64,000 nucleotides of DNA from contig OZ234493.1 of assembly GCA_965153455.1 (NCBI GenBank), positions 4,898,001 through 4,962,000 on the forward strand, read 5' to 3'. The position numbers and the translations under genes were made by a program. Source of the DNA: Sphagnum compactum. Lineage: Eukaryota > Bryophyta > Sphagnopsida > Sphagnales. Every line of letters starts with the position of its first letter. Within the stretch, counting starts at the first letter, position 1. Under the pieces are notes generated by a model. It had not been told where the DNA came from, did no database searches, and worked only from the letters and a program-made list of their open reading frames with translations. Shown one piece after another: positions 1-12,374 of the stretch.

Positions 1-3000
1 ACTGGCAATAGAAGCAGTCCAACACCTGCTCCCAGTAGTCCTGGAGGGACCCCAGTCCTGTCAGTATCAACTGTATCAATACAACCTAACATTACAGGGG
101 AAAATAAACATGAGACGCCTGAGAAAAAAAATGCCGAAGGAGATGTGGCCATTACTTCATCATCTAATGAGAAAAACTTGAGCTATGTACTGCTACCCTT
201 TAATGGAAATCCTGAACCTGCCAAATTGGCAGCTGCAATGTCAGACATCCAGGAGGTGGATGCAGGAACCACCCGCAGTCCTCTCCTGAGTGATTCAGCA
301 AAACAATTGGATGTTGTGAAGAGGTTAGTGATGATGATTGTATGCCTGTGTGCATTGATTTGCCTTCAAGATGCATTCTAGTTGTGCTATTCAGTGCACA
401 TGATGATGGTTAAGGAACCTTCTGTTTTTGTTCTGGCTTAACGGAGATCCAAATGTGTGTTTCTTTAGATCTGTGCAACTAACTCCTGAAGGTGAGCTTG
501 ATCAAGTCAACAAATTCGACATTGATTTGATGGTGAGTTGTGCTTCATCCTCTTGCTTCCATTGTACAAGTCTATTTTTCCTTTCATGTGGCATATAAGC
601 TTGCTTCACCTGTCTGAGAAGGCTTTCGTTCCTCTGCAGGTGCCAAGAACGAAGGCAGCTGCAGTGTCTTTGGTCCATGAGAGGAACAATGGTGTTGCTG
701 GAGTACCAGTGGACAAAGGGCAAGAAAAACCTCTGGTATGCGAACAACTCCTGACTTTAGTGTACAGTCTGGTGCATGTCAGATGGTTTGCAAGGCATTT
801 CTGTTCTCTTTGTGAAATGATGTTGCTTGTTGATTGTAACTATCTGATTGTGCAAATTTCTTTCCTTATCCAGGTGGATTTGAGTGTCCTTTCTCCAGTT
901 GGAAGTGAGTTGAGTGAAAAGTACAAAGAGGAGAAGCAAGAGCTGCAAGACAGAGAAGAGACACACAGAGAGATGAAAAGAGAGCAAAGAAGCGAGGATA
1001 GAGAGAGAACTGATTTAAGCAAACCTCCACCACAATGGGCAAGTAAAGGTGTTAAGCCTGAGTCAAGACTGCCAAAGTCTGAAAAAGCTTGTGAGTTGCT
1101 TCAAACTCAAACTGGCAATAGTTTTTTAGTATGGCTAGAGGTTTGAATTTGCTTGATGAACTTTGCTGTCACACATTCTAAAATTTAAAATTTCAGGATT
1201 TAAGTGGAGAAATCTGTATGTCAGCTGCCTCAATGGTCTGATTGTGTGCAGTGGCATCCTCTCTTTTGGCTTCATCAGCAGCTTCACCCATGTCTTCAGG
1301 AATGACTGGTTGGCCAGGAGCTATGTCCTCTCTTGGGTAAGTTGTGGTGGTTTGCTTCTTGTTGCAGTCTCTTCTTAACCTCTGTTTTGTATTGGTCTTG
1401 CTTCAGCACAGCAGCTCCTATATTGAGATGTGCTTGCTATCATGCAGTTACTTCCCAGTAGCAGCAGCTGCTGCAGCTGCAGCTTCCATGACTGGTTCTT
1501 CTTCAGTAGATAAAAACCCACAACCAAGGGTAAATTCTTGCCATACATTTTCTTCTGCACTCAGATTTTGAGCTTTTGAAGAGCAATGTAAATAAAGCAG
1601 TTTGCAATTGCATGGACTAGAGCTTTTGTAGGGGTTTTTGTTGGGTTATACTATTTAATTATTGACTTTGCATATAAATTCTCAGAGCCCTTGACAAAGG
1701 GATGTGTTGATGCAGGTATCTCCTTTCTCAAACAGTCCACCACGGCAGCCATGGAAGCGCTGTGCATCTCATGTCTGGATTGCACATTTCATTGATGCAC
1801 AGCAGCAGGTCAACCAACATCCTTTCTTTGTTGCAGGACTTTATGGAGCGAAGTCTTACAACCAAAATATGTCACTTCTGCCCCCTGGGGCGGCTCTCTA
1901 TGGAAGTAGTGGCGGGGCTGCCCAGGTGCCTTCTGTTCCAGGGTCTCCTATGAGCTCTGCTATTGCACTTGGTGTAGGTCTTGGAGTGGGGGAAGGAGCT
2001 TTGGGTGCAACTACTATCTCAGCAGCCAAAGATAGGGAGAGGGAGATGATAGCAGCAGCCACCTTCATGGAAGTTTTAAGCCGTAATGCAGTTCTGCAAC
2101 AGCAGCAGCCAATTCTCTCCTTGCAGGTTTGATTTGGACTTTTGTAAACATTTGGATTTGGACATCCTTGTAGATGCTGTGGTCCTCTCACAGTCTTGCT
2201 TTCTCATGATCCTGATGGATAATTGTAACAAGCTGCTCTTGTTTCATGAATCTACTGCAGTGATATCCTCTGAGGTTGTGTATATTCTGACACTGATCAT
2301 GAAATGCCTTCTGCAAAGTTTTACTGATACTAAGGGAGTAGCTTTGTATGCAGCCAGGAGCCGTATTTGGATCTTCTGGGACACAACCTGGAACCATTAT
2401 GATGGCTAGCAGTGGTTTGAGTGCTGAAGTTGTCAGTGGTATTGCTGATGGTGGTGCAAATATGGGAAACCCAGCATTGCCAGGAATCAGCTCAGGGCCA
2501 GGAAGAGGCTCTCTAATGGCTGGGAGTCTTGGTCCAGCTGGGGGACCTGGGATTGTGGCAAGCAACCAGGTTGTTGCTGCTGTTAATGCTGCTGCAATGC
2601 AGGAACAGTATTCGCATGTGATCAAGCAGAACCTGGGGTCACCATACCATCAGTATCCAAGCTCCCATTTTGGTCCAACCTTCAATGGTCCTCCTGCAAA
2701 CATGGGGACCCAACAGGTGGTGACACTTTCAATCTCTCTTTAGTCGAAGTTTCTTGTTCCTTATAGCCGCTCTTTACTTCTGAGCTATTCCTCAATAACT
2801 ATTTGAGCTTGGGTTGTCTGATGTGCAGGCTGCAGCACAGTTCTTCGCTGGTGTGCCTTTCTTTGGGCAGCAGTTAGTTTCACCTTCACAACAGTCTGCA
2901 CATCAAACATCACTTGTTGCAAGTGGTGGTGGACCCGTGCCTCCCCAGAATCAACAACAACAGGGGGTGCACAGATTCGCACCCACAGGATCTCCACATC

Positions 3001-5753
3001 CACAACAGTGTCCTTTGCAAACCCCATCCCATTCCCCTTCACAGTACCAAGTTCAATCTAAGTCTGACAGAGATGGTTGGGATGGGCCTTCTGGAGAAGA
3101 CAGTGGCTCTGTGGTTGAGAGCAAGTTCCCAATCTTACACAGGCATCCATATGGTCAGGGGTCAGCCAGTGTTGCTAATGTGAGCATTCCCTCAGCTGCA
3201 GTCCAGACTCAGCCCTCACATCAGGATTTCAGTATTTTTGCAACATTAGGGAAGCAAAATAAGTGGGAGCACCAACAGCAACAGCAGCATGCTGCTGCAC
3301 AGCAACTGCAAGAGTCTCAACCACAGCCTTCTCTATCCTCTCACCAACACCAACAACAGCAAGCTGCTGCACAACATTTGCAAATCAAGTTAAAAGGACT
3401 TGATCCTCAGTCCTCTCAGGCATTCTCAGCCATGACAATGGCAGCTGCAATGAACAGAGGTCCTGTTGGTCCTGGACCATTGGGACTTGCACCAGTGGCT
3501 GCAGTAATGGCATCCCAGGGGCATGCTGTGCTGCAGAGCATGGCTGATGCTGTGCGCATCCATCCACGCCAATCTCCTCATAACTCATCAGGCTCTGGTG
3601 CTCCTCACCCATCTCTGATTCACCAGCAGCAACAACAGATGCAGCAACTCCAATTCCAGCAGCAGCATAGATCTGTACAGATGCAAAGAGGACCAATGGG
3701 TGTTGAAGAGGGGCACACGGTTGCAGAAGCCAGCAACCATACTAGTAACACCGGTGCTAGGCGGGAGCAAGATCCTGGGCAGGACAGGAAGATGAGTGTA
3801 AAACGACCAATTGGTTCATCCTCTCCATTGTCTCGTGTTGACTTCGACACCACACCAACAAGGGGGAATACTCACAATGAGACACCAACATTGAATTCAA
3901 CTGCAGCCACAAGTGCAATCATGTCCACCCATCCAACTGGCCACATTGCTAAAGGTGGTGTGCCACCACCTGTTGTACAGGCAATTCAGGCCCCGAAGCA
4001 ATCAATGGTCCACACAAAAGGAAGACCAGGTGCAAATACTGCAAGCACAGCTGCCTTGAATCAGTCAAACATGGTCTCGTATGCTGATAATGGTCCTCCA
4101 GCAGCTCCTTTATTGACTGCCAAGGTATCTGTGCCTGGGTTATCACTAGCAGGGCAGACTGCCATATCTGCCAGCAATGGAGCAAGGCAGACTCCAATTC
4201 CACAGCACCCATGCCTGAATCCTTCACAGAGGACCTCAATGGGTATGAATCCAACTTCTCCAGGAACTGACCCAAAGGTGGGGCTTGCTGTTGCCATGGC
4301 AAAGGTGCAAAGAACGGAGTCTAAGCTGCAACAGTCTCTCTTGCCACAAGTGGCTCTAGACACAGGGTCAGTGTCTTGGATATCCTCTGCAGTTTCAGGT
4401 TCTCCTACAACTTCAAGTACATCAGCACTATCCCCTCTACCAGCTGGGTCAAAGCCATCAGCAGCAGATGGGGCCAAACAGGGCTCTTTTGGGAAAGGTT
4501 CTTCCTCCTTTCCAACTGCGCAAAAGTCAGTTGGGGCTGTGCCAGGCAATTGGGCTTTATCTCCTGTACTTTCCCAGCACATCATTCTTGGACACAGTCA
4601 CAGTCCCAGTCCCAGTTCCAGTCTTGGAAACAAAAGCTTGTCAGCAAAACTGCCTCAGCAGCAGCAGCAGTATCCGCAGCCCTCGCAGATGCACAAACAG
4701 CAAAATCCCCAACAACAGCAGCAACTTTTCCAGCAGCAGCAATTTACAAACTCACAGTCTCAGCTGTTGCCATCACCTCCACCACAGCACCCTCAGCAGT
4801 TGTTGCAACAGCCACAGCATAGCCCTCCCTTGACACAGGCACATCTGCAGCAGAATCCCACTCACCAACATCCAGTGCAGCATTTGAACCAGGGACAGTC
4901 AGCACCAAGCAACAATGGCAATATTGCAAATTCAGGCCAGAGCTCTATTTCAGAGGTCATAAATGATCCGCAGGCTACAAATGCAAGGCCGGCTCCATCT
5001 AACCTCTCAGTATCACCATTACCTGGATCTGGATCACAGAGGGGAAGCAGCAGTTCAGCTGCTGCTATTTTGCATCCTCAGTGCAGTTCATTGCAGGGTA
5101 TGACATCCACTCCCCCAGTCATGCATCCAAGCATTTACCATAACAGCATTTCTTTTTACCTGTACTCTGCTGCTGCTGTTGGCAGGGGTGGGAGGAAACC
5201 CAGTGATGTGAAAACTTTAGGAGCTCGTTACACAAAACCATTCAGTTCTTAATCCATGGTGTTCTATCTATGGCACTGTGTATTTTAGAATTGATTCAAT
5301 TGTAATGTACGTATGCAATTGGGTTTTGCAGAATTAAACAGCCCAGAACAGCTTAACAGTGTGAGATCGATGAAAGTTCCAGCGTCTATGAGAACAGCTA
5401 CTTCCCCACCAGCAGCTAGTCCATCTCCAATTCCTGAGCTGTCCTCCGTGCAACAAATTGGTAGCCCAACTCAAGGAAAGTCAAGCAGTGGGCAGTTTGT
5501 GACAGGAAGCAATCATGGTGACAAAATGTTGTCCCAAAGCTCTTTGATGCAACCAGTGACCCCTTCCTCTACTATCAATGGTTCACCAAATCACCCAGCA
5601 AATAATGATATCTCAAATGGATGCATTGGGTCAGATGCGCAACCACCTACAATTGTGGTTGGTAGTTCCACAGCAGTTCAACAAGGAAATGTGAATTCAT
5701 TTCAAATGCACCCACCATTGTCTCTCTCGATGGTGACTGAAAGTGTTGTGTGA
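1..5753 (+). CDS. TIME FOR COFFEE (TIC)-like protein, 5'-partial, ten visible coding exons
   Basis: TIC-family proteins are plant nuclear regulators of the circadian clock, stress and jasmonate responses; that role is family knowledge. I place coding exons at <1-323, 469-532, 640-735, 874-1090, 1252-1336, 1448-1529, 1716-2126, 2354-2716, 2829-5097 and 5332-5753. Every intron is GT-AG and every phase agrees, giving 1443 visible residues and a TGA stop at 5751-5753. Family marks, numbered from the window start: FDIDLM at 124-129; a GWPG motif at 253-256 followed by LGYFP; a PWKRCASH-type block near 301-308 followed by a GLYGAKSYN block; an AAAQFFAGVPFF block at 548; a MAAAMNRGP segment near 750; glutamine-rich tracts near 695-730, 830-845 and 1155-1220. 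The lysine/glutamate-rich exon 4 could form a helix. The first exon(s), including the usual arginine-rich N-terminus, lie outside the window. The family call is firm; function in this species is inferred. Confidence 0.85.
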
Positions 5754-6500
5754 ACAGGACCCTTGGCTAGTGCTGTGTAACCATAGAATTGTCAATGATT
5801 ACTTTGTCAGTGGATATGGCACCAGAGACACATAGCATTACAAATTCTTCTTTGTTGCTGTTAATTCGATAAGGTAGGCACTTCACCCTACTGTGCCAGC
5901 TGCTCTCCAGATGGGTCAGTATTTTGAGGGAAGGTCTTCTGATTTCTCAGAGCATACAGGGAAGTGGTGCTTGGAAGTTGTGATATAAAGGTAGCCATAT
6001 TTTCTCTCCTCTTGAATATGAGTCAGAATGTTTTTGGTCTTGCATCTTATCTGCCTTATGGAATCCATGAGTCTATAGCATGGAGTCTGTTCAACCCTGT
6101 AGACACTCTGTGTGCTTATCTTACAGTGAAGTGTGTACCTGCTAGATTGCTGACAGAGATGTTGTACATGGGAGAAAAGAATGGGAATTTACAAGTCTGT
6201 GTGTGTTGTTTGCAGATGGGAGGTCCATCAGAGTTGCAGCCCTATCACAGCAGATGTCTAAGGTGCTGGTGGATCTAGAGCAAATTGAACTGAGGTTTGC
6301 TTTGCTTATTTACATAGACACAGCTTTTTGTAGCTGAGAGACTGTTGCGGCTGTACAGGGACATGATTGTAGGATTCTAATCCATGCTTCTGATGAAGGC
6401 GTCACCTTTACACAAACCCATTTCTCTGTATTATGTGGGCTTTAAGCCCTTTTGTGAGCTTGAGCCAGCCTGTTGTCATTAAAAGAACATGTATTTGTGT
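5754..6500 (+). other. Probable 3' untranslated region of the TIC-like gene
   Basis: No convincing protein is encoded here. A 104-codon open stretch (5964-6278) has no recognisable composition and is best read as UTR. A pyrimidine-rich TTGTTTGCAG at about 6206-6215 looks like a splice acceptor, so the 3' UTR may contain an intron. I see no strong AATAAA, only a weak ATTAAA near 6478. The end of the transcript is not defined by sequence alone. Confidence 0.4.
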
Positions 6501-6649
6501 CCTTTGATTAGGTTAACCTGCCAGTTATCAGAATGTTATTGTGGCAGATAGATTTGAACCCATGAGGATGCTGAGGAGGTCAGTTGTTGAAGTGTTTGTT
6601 CCATAGTCACCCAACTTTTGATTACATTGTAGTTTACAGACAAAATGAG

Positions 6650-7130
6650 TGAGAATTTTGAACTTGGTGGATGCTATTCAGTAGTTTATAGATCGACAAT
6701 TTCATCTCTTTCAAAAGCTTCTTCAAATTGTTCCAACTCCTCTTCTAGGTCTGCATTTATCGCAGGAAGTTTTAAAAGGTTAGAAGAGGATTTACAATCA
6801 ACTTTAAAATAATTATGTCAATTCTTGTTCACAATAATTAAATATTCTCTGATTGCAGACGACATCTTCTCAAATTAGTGAGGTTTCTAGCCAGGGAAAA
6901 GATCATTTCAGTCATTATTCTTAAAATCTAATGAGCAAGAAACCCAAATGTGGGAAACATGGCTTCATGTTTCTTCCACCATCGACAAGGACATTTGATC
7001 TTATACACATCCACATGATAATATCAAGAAATCAATAGTTCCCTCTTAGCAAGCTTTTTAGCTAATTTAGTACTCCTTATTGTCATTTAAAAAATATGCA
7101 AATTGTTATTGTCATGTAGCAAAATCATTC
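6650..7130 (-). pseudogene. hAT-type transposase remnant, C-terminal dimerisation domain
   Basis: Read on the minus strand, broken frames give a run typical of the hAT dimerisation region. There is a CRWWKKHEAMFPTFGFL stretch (about 6940-7000), then IFSLARNLTNLRRCRLQSEN (about 6850-6910), then an acidic tail with EEELEQFEEAFERDEIVD (about 6670-6740). The WW...FP...F(S/L)A...RR order is the family signature. Several stops and frameshifts interrupt it, and only the C-terminal part is present. It lies tail-to-tail with the TIC-like gene, so it could overlap that gene's 3' UTR. It resembles the larger hAT pseudogene at 18045-20706 but is a separate copy. Confidence 0.65.
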
Positions 7131-7459
7131 TCAAATTCTATCGATGGATGCAAACGATAATAACATTTCATGAGCATATGATATAATGACATTGTATCAT
7201 ATTGTAAAAGAAGGTGCCAAAAAAGGTGGGGTTAAGAGAAACATACCTTATGAGGTGAAGATCTCAAAATGTGTTTGATGCAGTAACTCCAAACATATGA
7301 AAACAACAATAACTACATACACAAACATTGATCAAATTTGAAAAAAAACAAAAACAAAAACAAATTAAAAAGGTTTAAAAAATACCTTGGATTTTAATGT
7401 AAGAACTCCACTAATAACAATTTGACCAACAATATCAACAACTCCCACCAGTAGCTCTA

Positions 7460-8065
7460 TGAACAACAAAGAACACCAAAACCAAGAACACACAAAGCAT
7501 GGAATGCCCAAAACAAGAACACATAGATTGAAGAATGCCCAAAGCAAGAGCACACAAAACAAATAACACCTAGAACAAGAGCACACAACAAGGAATGCCT
7601 AGAGCAAGAGTTCACAAAATGAAAAACGTCCAAAGCAAGAACACACAAAATGAAGAACACCAAAAATAAAAACATAGATTGAAAAGCACCTTTTGCAAGA
7701 GCTCACAAAGTAAAAACACAAAGTGAAGAATGCTTAGAACAAGAACACAAAGCAAGGAACACCCAAAACAAAATATAAAATAAAACGTTTAGAGCAAGAA
7801 CATAGAATGAGGAGCATTCAAAGCAAAAGCTCATAAAGCAAGGATTGCTAAAAGCAAGAGTTCATAGAGCAACGAATGCCCAAAGCAAGAACACACAGAG
7901 CAAGGAGTGCCTAAAGTCAGAACACATAGAATGGGAATGCCCAAAGTAAAAGCACATAGAGTGAGTAATGCCCAAAACAAAGAGCACAGAGTAGGAACAC
8001 CTAGAGCAAGAGCACACAGACCAAGGAGCAACCAAAACAAAAGCACATGGAGCGAGAGACACCTA
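7460..8065. repeat. Degenerate minisatellite, period 30-31 bp, about 20 copies
   Basis: The motif GAATGCCCAAAGCAAGAACA followed by CACA(A/G)AGCAAG recurs. Phase marks at 7502, 7533, 7593, 7874, 7905, 7935, 7965, 7995 and 8026 are spaced by 30 or 31 bp or a multiple. Copies differ by substitutions and small indels. Because 30 is a multiple of three, both strands show open frames with a 10-residue periodicity; these are not genes. Confidence 0.85.
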
Positions 8066-11000
8066 GAAGCTTCAATTGAAGCTAACCTCCTTGCAACTAC
8101 AACAACAAGCAATGAGACAAAAACACAATCAAAAGGAAACACATGCAAAAGCAAGAAGCACAAAGCAAAAAAGAAAACTCACCTTGAATAAGTGAGTTCA
8201 TGTTCCTCTTGTTTATAAAAAATGTTAAACCTACACACTTGTCCTAAACCCTAATTTGCCACAAAAACCTCCATGGGCGCCCTAATCTATACTCAGCCAC
8301 CCTAAGCTCTAACCCTTAATCTAAACAGCTATCCTAATCCCTATTAAGAACTAAGAATCATACCCAGAGTAATTAGTATAATCTCCCGGGTATATCATTA
8401 AAAAAGTACCTGAATTCTAAAAGAACTGGTTCCCACCTGAATATTATCATGACAGGTGGGTATCAGCTTGGGTATACCCCTAATGGTACCTGGCCAGTTC
8501 TGTGAAAGAGAGAGAGAGAGAGAGAATCGGCTCATACCTGACCGGGGTTCTGGATGAAAACTCCATACCCACCCAACACCGGTTCGGAAGTGTAAGTATC
8601 CACAAAATACACTAATCCTTGAAAGGGCCAATACAAAAGAAACTAATTGCTTTTTAGGCATTTAAAAACAGTCTCTCACTTTAGGCTCTCCAATTTTTCA
8701 TTTTTATGGGTGGTACATTGATATTTTTTTCAACGTTCTGATGTTGCGTCATTGGCTATCATCCCAAGAGGGATTTAGCATTAAATGGCAACAGATTTTA
8801 AGACTTGTCTAGGTAGTTTTTTAAATAGTTTTAAAATTGCTTATGAAACTAAAATCAGAGTCCAAATGTGGTGAATGTCTTTCAATTTTTTTTCAGAAAA
8901 ACACTAATATTGTGACACCATGTTCCCTTCTTACTCTTATTTCTTGCATTTTGGGCGATTTTTGCAGCCAAAAAAGCGGTTTGTGTGTATGGGGAAATAA
9001 TTAACACTTTATGTTGGATGTCACATAAACACTTATAGAGGCCCCAATAGAGGCTGTGGGTGGAGATGCTCTACAGCATGCCCAGTGGCAGCCCTCTATA
9101 CAGATTTACCACATGTGGTGTGCACTATTGAGTTTCTCCCTGCATGAACCTGAAAAGACCAACTGTACAAAGTGAGAGTATATTTAACTCTCACCACCTG
9201 AGCCAATCACTGTAGTTGGCCAAAAAGAAACAGTCATTTACTGCTGAGAAACAGTCCTTTCATGATACACGTGCTCGTGCATGGTTGCCAACAGGGATGT
9301 TTTTATCAACCCAAAGATTCCCCGTGTTTTTCTGCAAATCTTCATCCAATGTACTGCTGCCATCCGGCATGCTCTTAGTACTTATTGATACTACTGTTTG
9401 CTTCTGAGAGATCAAAGACAAAGGACTTTAGAAGGCAATATAACTTTCAGTGCACGTTTCAAGTGGTAGAAGGTCAAATTCACTGAGAGATTTTATTCAA
9501 AAGCTTTCCCTTGAAGAGTAAGCCCCTCTTTATTGTCTGGAAGGACAGTTTCAATCCCCTGCACAAATAACCAAGGTTAGGTGTGCGACTGTTTCTCATT
9601 TGGGAAGGAAGAAATAACCAAGGGTACCAGCCGAGACTCTTTCACGTTTGGGAATTCTCTAGTGATGACAGCTTCCCCACTGTCGGAAACAGCTATTGTT
9701 TTTATCTGAAAGTTGAGAGATTCATTCATCCCTTCATGCAGGAAGCAATGGGAATATTGTGGCGTGGGTTAGTATGTCATGCTCAAGGAATGGATTTGTC
9801 TTTGGGACATGTTCATATCTATGACCCGGTTCCAGCACCAATTTGTTTGAATCAAGAAAACCCCCCTTAAAGTGTAACAAGTACTCTGCAATCAGAAGAC
9901 AATTGCAGCTTTTGCTGCCTGCATACAGTGCAGAGCTAGCTTGGGGTCTTTTGCTTATTTCCAGAAGATTAACTGTCTATTGTATCATTGACCCTGTTGA
10001 ATGTTCCAATGACAAAGTTTCCCAAGTTTGGAGTGTGAAATGAAAGTATAGCTGGACTTTATTTTGAGCGTTTTTTGAGGTCATAGCTAGATGGTTTTTT
10101 TTTTCTTGGGGGTGAATTTTTGCATCATGGCAAGTTCTTTTTGGGAAAATTTCTGGTTTTTGGGAAAGTTTTGCAAAATTTTCAACCTCAAAAAAATTCA
10201 GAAAATAATTCCCTGTTCATAGCATATTGAGTAATGTAGTCTATATTATGCAAAGTGTTATTTATCCTTTCTTGATAGTGGACTGGTTGTGATTGCACAG
10301 ACGTTAATGGAGGTGCAGGTTTAAGCCTTGTGAACATTTTTTTCACACCTGTTTTTCGCCTGGCGTTGGGGTCGACAAAACACCCAGAGCCCGGATAGTT
10401 CAAAGTGAAATGTGAAGTGTGCATTTCTGAGCGAACGTAGAAGACGAAAGAAAAGGGTGATGAGGCCTTGAGGTCCCCACAATAATTATGCTGCACCAGG
10501 GAGTACAGATCTGTGAATCAACTAAGATTTGTTAGCAGACAAGAAAGCATGTATCAGATAGCTTCTTTTGAACCATTTCTTGGCTAACGTGAACTACGAT
10601 GTAAAACTCTCAGAATCGACAGAGAAAGCTGTGAGTCAAATGATTTGAAAGAGATTGGAGATTGTTTACAACATAAGAATGAATCCCTGTGATTGTCCTG
10701 TTGGACCGACATTCTTGAATTATGGCTTGCAATATGTGGGATCTGGAAATTGTTGCCTAGTTGATTGCTGGGTCAATACGTCAATACCCATATCTTAGGT
10801 AAGTAAGATGGGTTAAATTGGCTAAATCAACGTGGACTTTCATTTCCAACAGGGCAAGTGGAAAGTTGAATCATTTCCTATGAAAAAAAAAAGCTAAACT
10901 TATTCCTTGTTCCCTTGAAAACAATAAGCATGGACAACTACTAAATTATCAATTAAGCAGGACTGTTTGGATTGGCTCTACACCCTATAGTGCTAGGTAC

Positions 11001-12374
11001 ATAATGGATGCATCATTTATGACCAAGTGACTCTTCACCATATTAAGAAAGGCTAGGGAATCCTTCCAGATTTATGGTGCTGGAAATCTCCCAGCCCTAA
11101 CATGGTTGAGGGTCAGGGCGGGTATCATCCTAGCCGATTCTCGAAGAGTGGGTTTTGTCATGTTAAAGAACCTAGAATTCTCTCTCAACCTAATGGTTCT
11201 CACAAGAAGTGATAACCTGACTGAAACCAGACTGATTAATCAGGTATCATGAGGATTTTGATACCCATCCAACATTGATGATCACCTTTGTATTCCACAA
11301 CAATTGGAAACCTTGGTGTACACAACTACATATATTATCACTCCTTAGTCATCAAATGAAGAAAATAGAGTGAAATAGGATTCTCTTTTTTTTTCACTTT
11401 GAAATAGAGGAATGAAGCATTCTATTTTCTCAATTATGTTTTTTTGAAGTTCTCATGCATTTTGTGTACATGTTTGATTAGGAATTGTTTATAGGATTTT
11501 TAAATTTTCATTTTGTATGTACTTGTTGCTATTTTCAAAAACTCGTTATTGAGTAAATAAGAGGTAAAAACTTTGATGGGAATAAAGAAAAACCAATTAA
11601 CATTTGATGACCACACTATGAATCAAAATTCAGAAGCATTCATGCTTAGAATTTTTGGTTATATTCATTATTTAGATCAGATTTCAAATGCACTAGCATT
11701 TAGAAATTGTCATTTGTGCAATTTTTATGATAAAGGTTTCTATTTCTTGATTGATTTTGAAAGCACTAGGTAATAGGTTGAAGTTAGTGTAAATCTTTTG
11801 AAGAAAATCAAGTGTCAAATCTCAAAAAAAGAATTTACAAGTTTTTGACTACTAAGAGGAGTCGATTTGATTTTAGGTTCAAAAATAATGCAAGGGCTTC
11901 TCTAAAACATCTTGATTTCAAAAAATGTCAATAGTAGTCACTATAAGTTTTTTAAAACAGTTGGATTAGGTTACACATAAACTTGTGTCAAAACCTGCAC
12001 AAATACAAAATGAACATCAAGTGCAACCTATGGGGATGAACCAGTGAATGCACTAAACATGGATGCAGCACAAAGGGTACAAGCCAACGAACAACATCAA
12101 AATGCAGCTGAACTGGTTATGTAGAAAGACCCAACCGTGCTCTCAACCACTCACAATACTGCAAAAACAAGTTATTTTGGCCTCATTTGGACGAGTGTCA
12201 AAAAGACCATCTTGTTAATCTGGACAAGTCAATTTGGACCTATCCTGCTAACTAGGGTGGTCTTTTTTACTAATAGATTATTGGACTATTTGATTGGTCA
12301 TTCTGACTACTAGACAATGGACCATTCGACTAGTCAAATTTCTACCCAATTGTTTTTGGGATTATTACCACACA
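8066..12374. other. Intergenic DNA, no gene recognised
   Basis: AT-rich, low-complexity DNA. The few open frames here (for example 9583-9870 and 10188-10496) have no recognisable domain, no codon pattern and no splice support. Minor items: an (AG)9 tract at 8507-8524 and a perfect 8-bp inverted repeat, CCCACCTG at 8432-8439 with CAGGTGGG at 8453-8460. A short run of CCCTAA-like motifs lies at 8245-8345. Confidence 0.6.
8507..8524. repeat. (AG)9 microsatellite
   Basis: A perfect AG dinucleotide run of nine units. Confidence 0.9.

Noticed and set aside
3385-4585. Long open frames antisense to the large TIC-like exon
   Set aside because: Shadows of a low-stop, Gln/Pro/Ser-rich coding exon. The sense strand has the family motifs and consistent splice phases.
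5964-6278. Possible small protein after the TIC-like gene
   Set aside because: No recognisable features. It overlaps the probable 3' UTR and a splice-acceptor-like site.
7460-8065. CRISPR-like array
   Set aside because: Eukaryotic context, diverged contiguous units with no constant-repeat/variable-spacer pattern, and no cas genes.
7831-8163. Open frame of 110 codons on the minus strand with a repeating hydrophobic peptide
   Set aside because: It is produced by the 30-bp minisatellite, whose period is a multiple of three. No start context, domain or splice support.
9583-10043. Candidate short genes in the 8-12 kb spacer
   Set aside because: No domain, no codon bias, no splice or promoter evidence.
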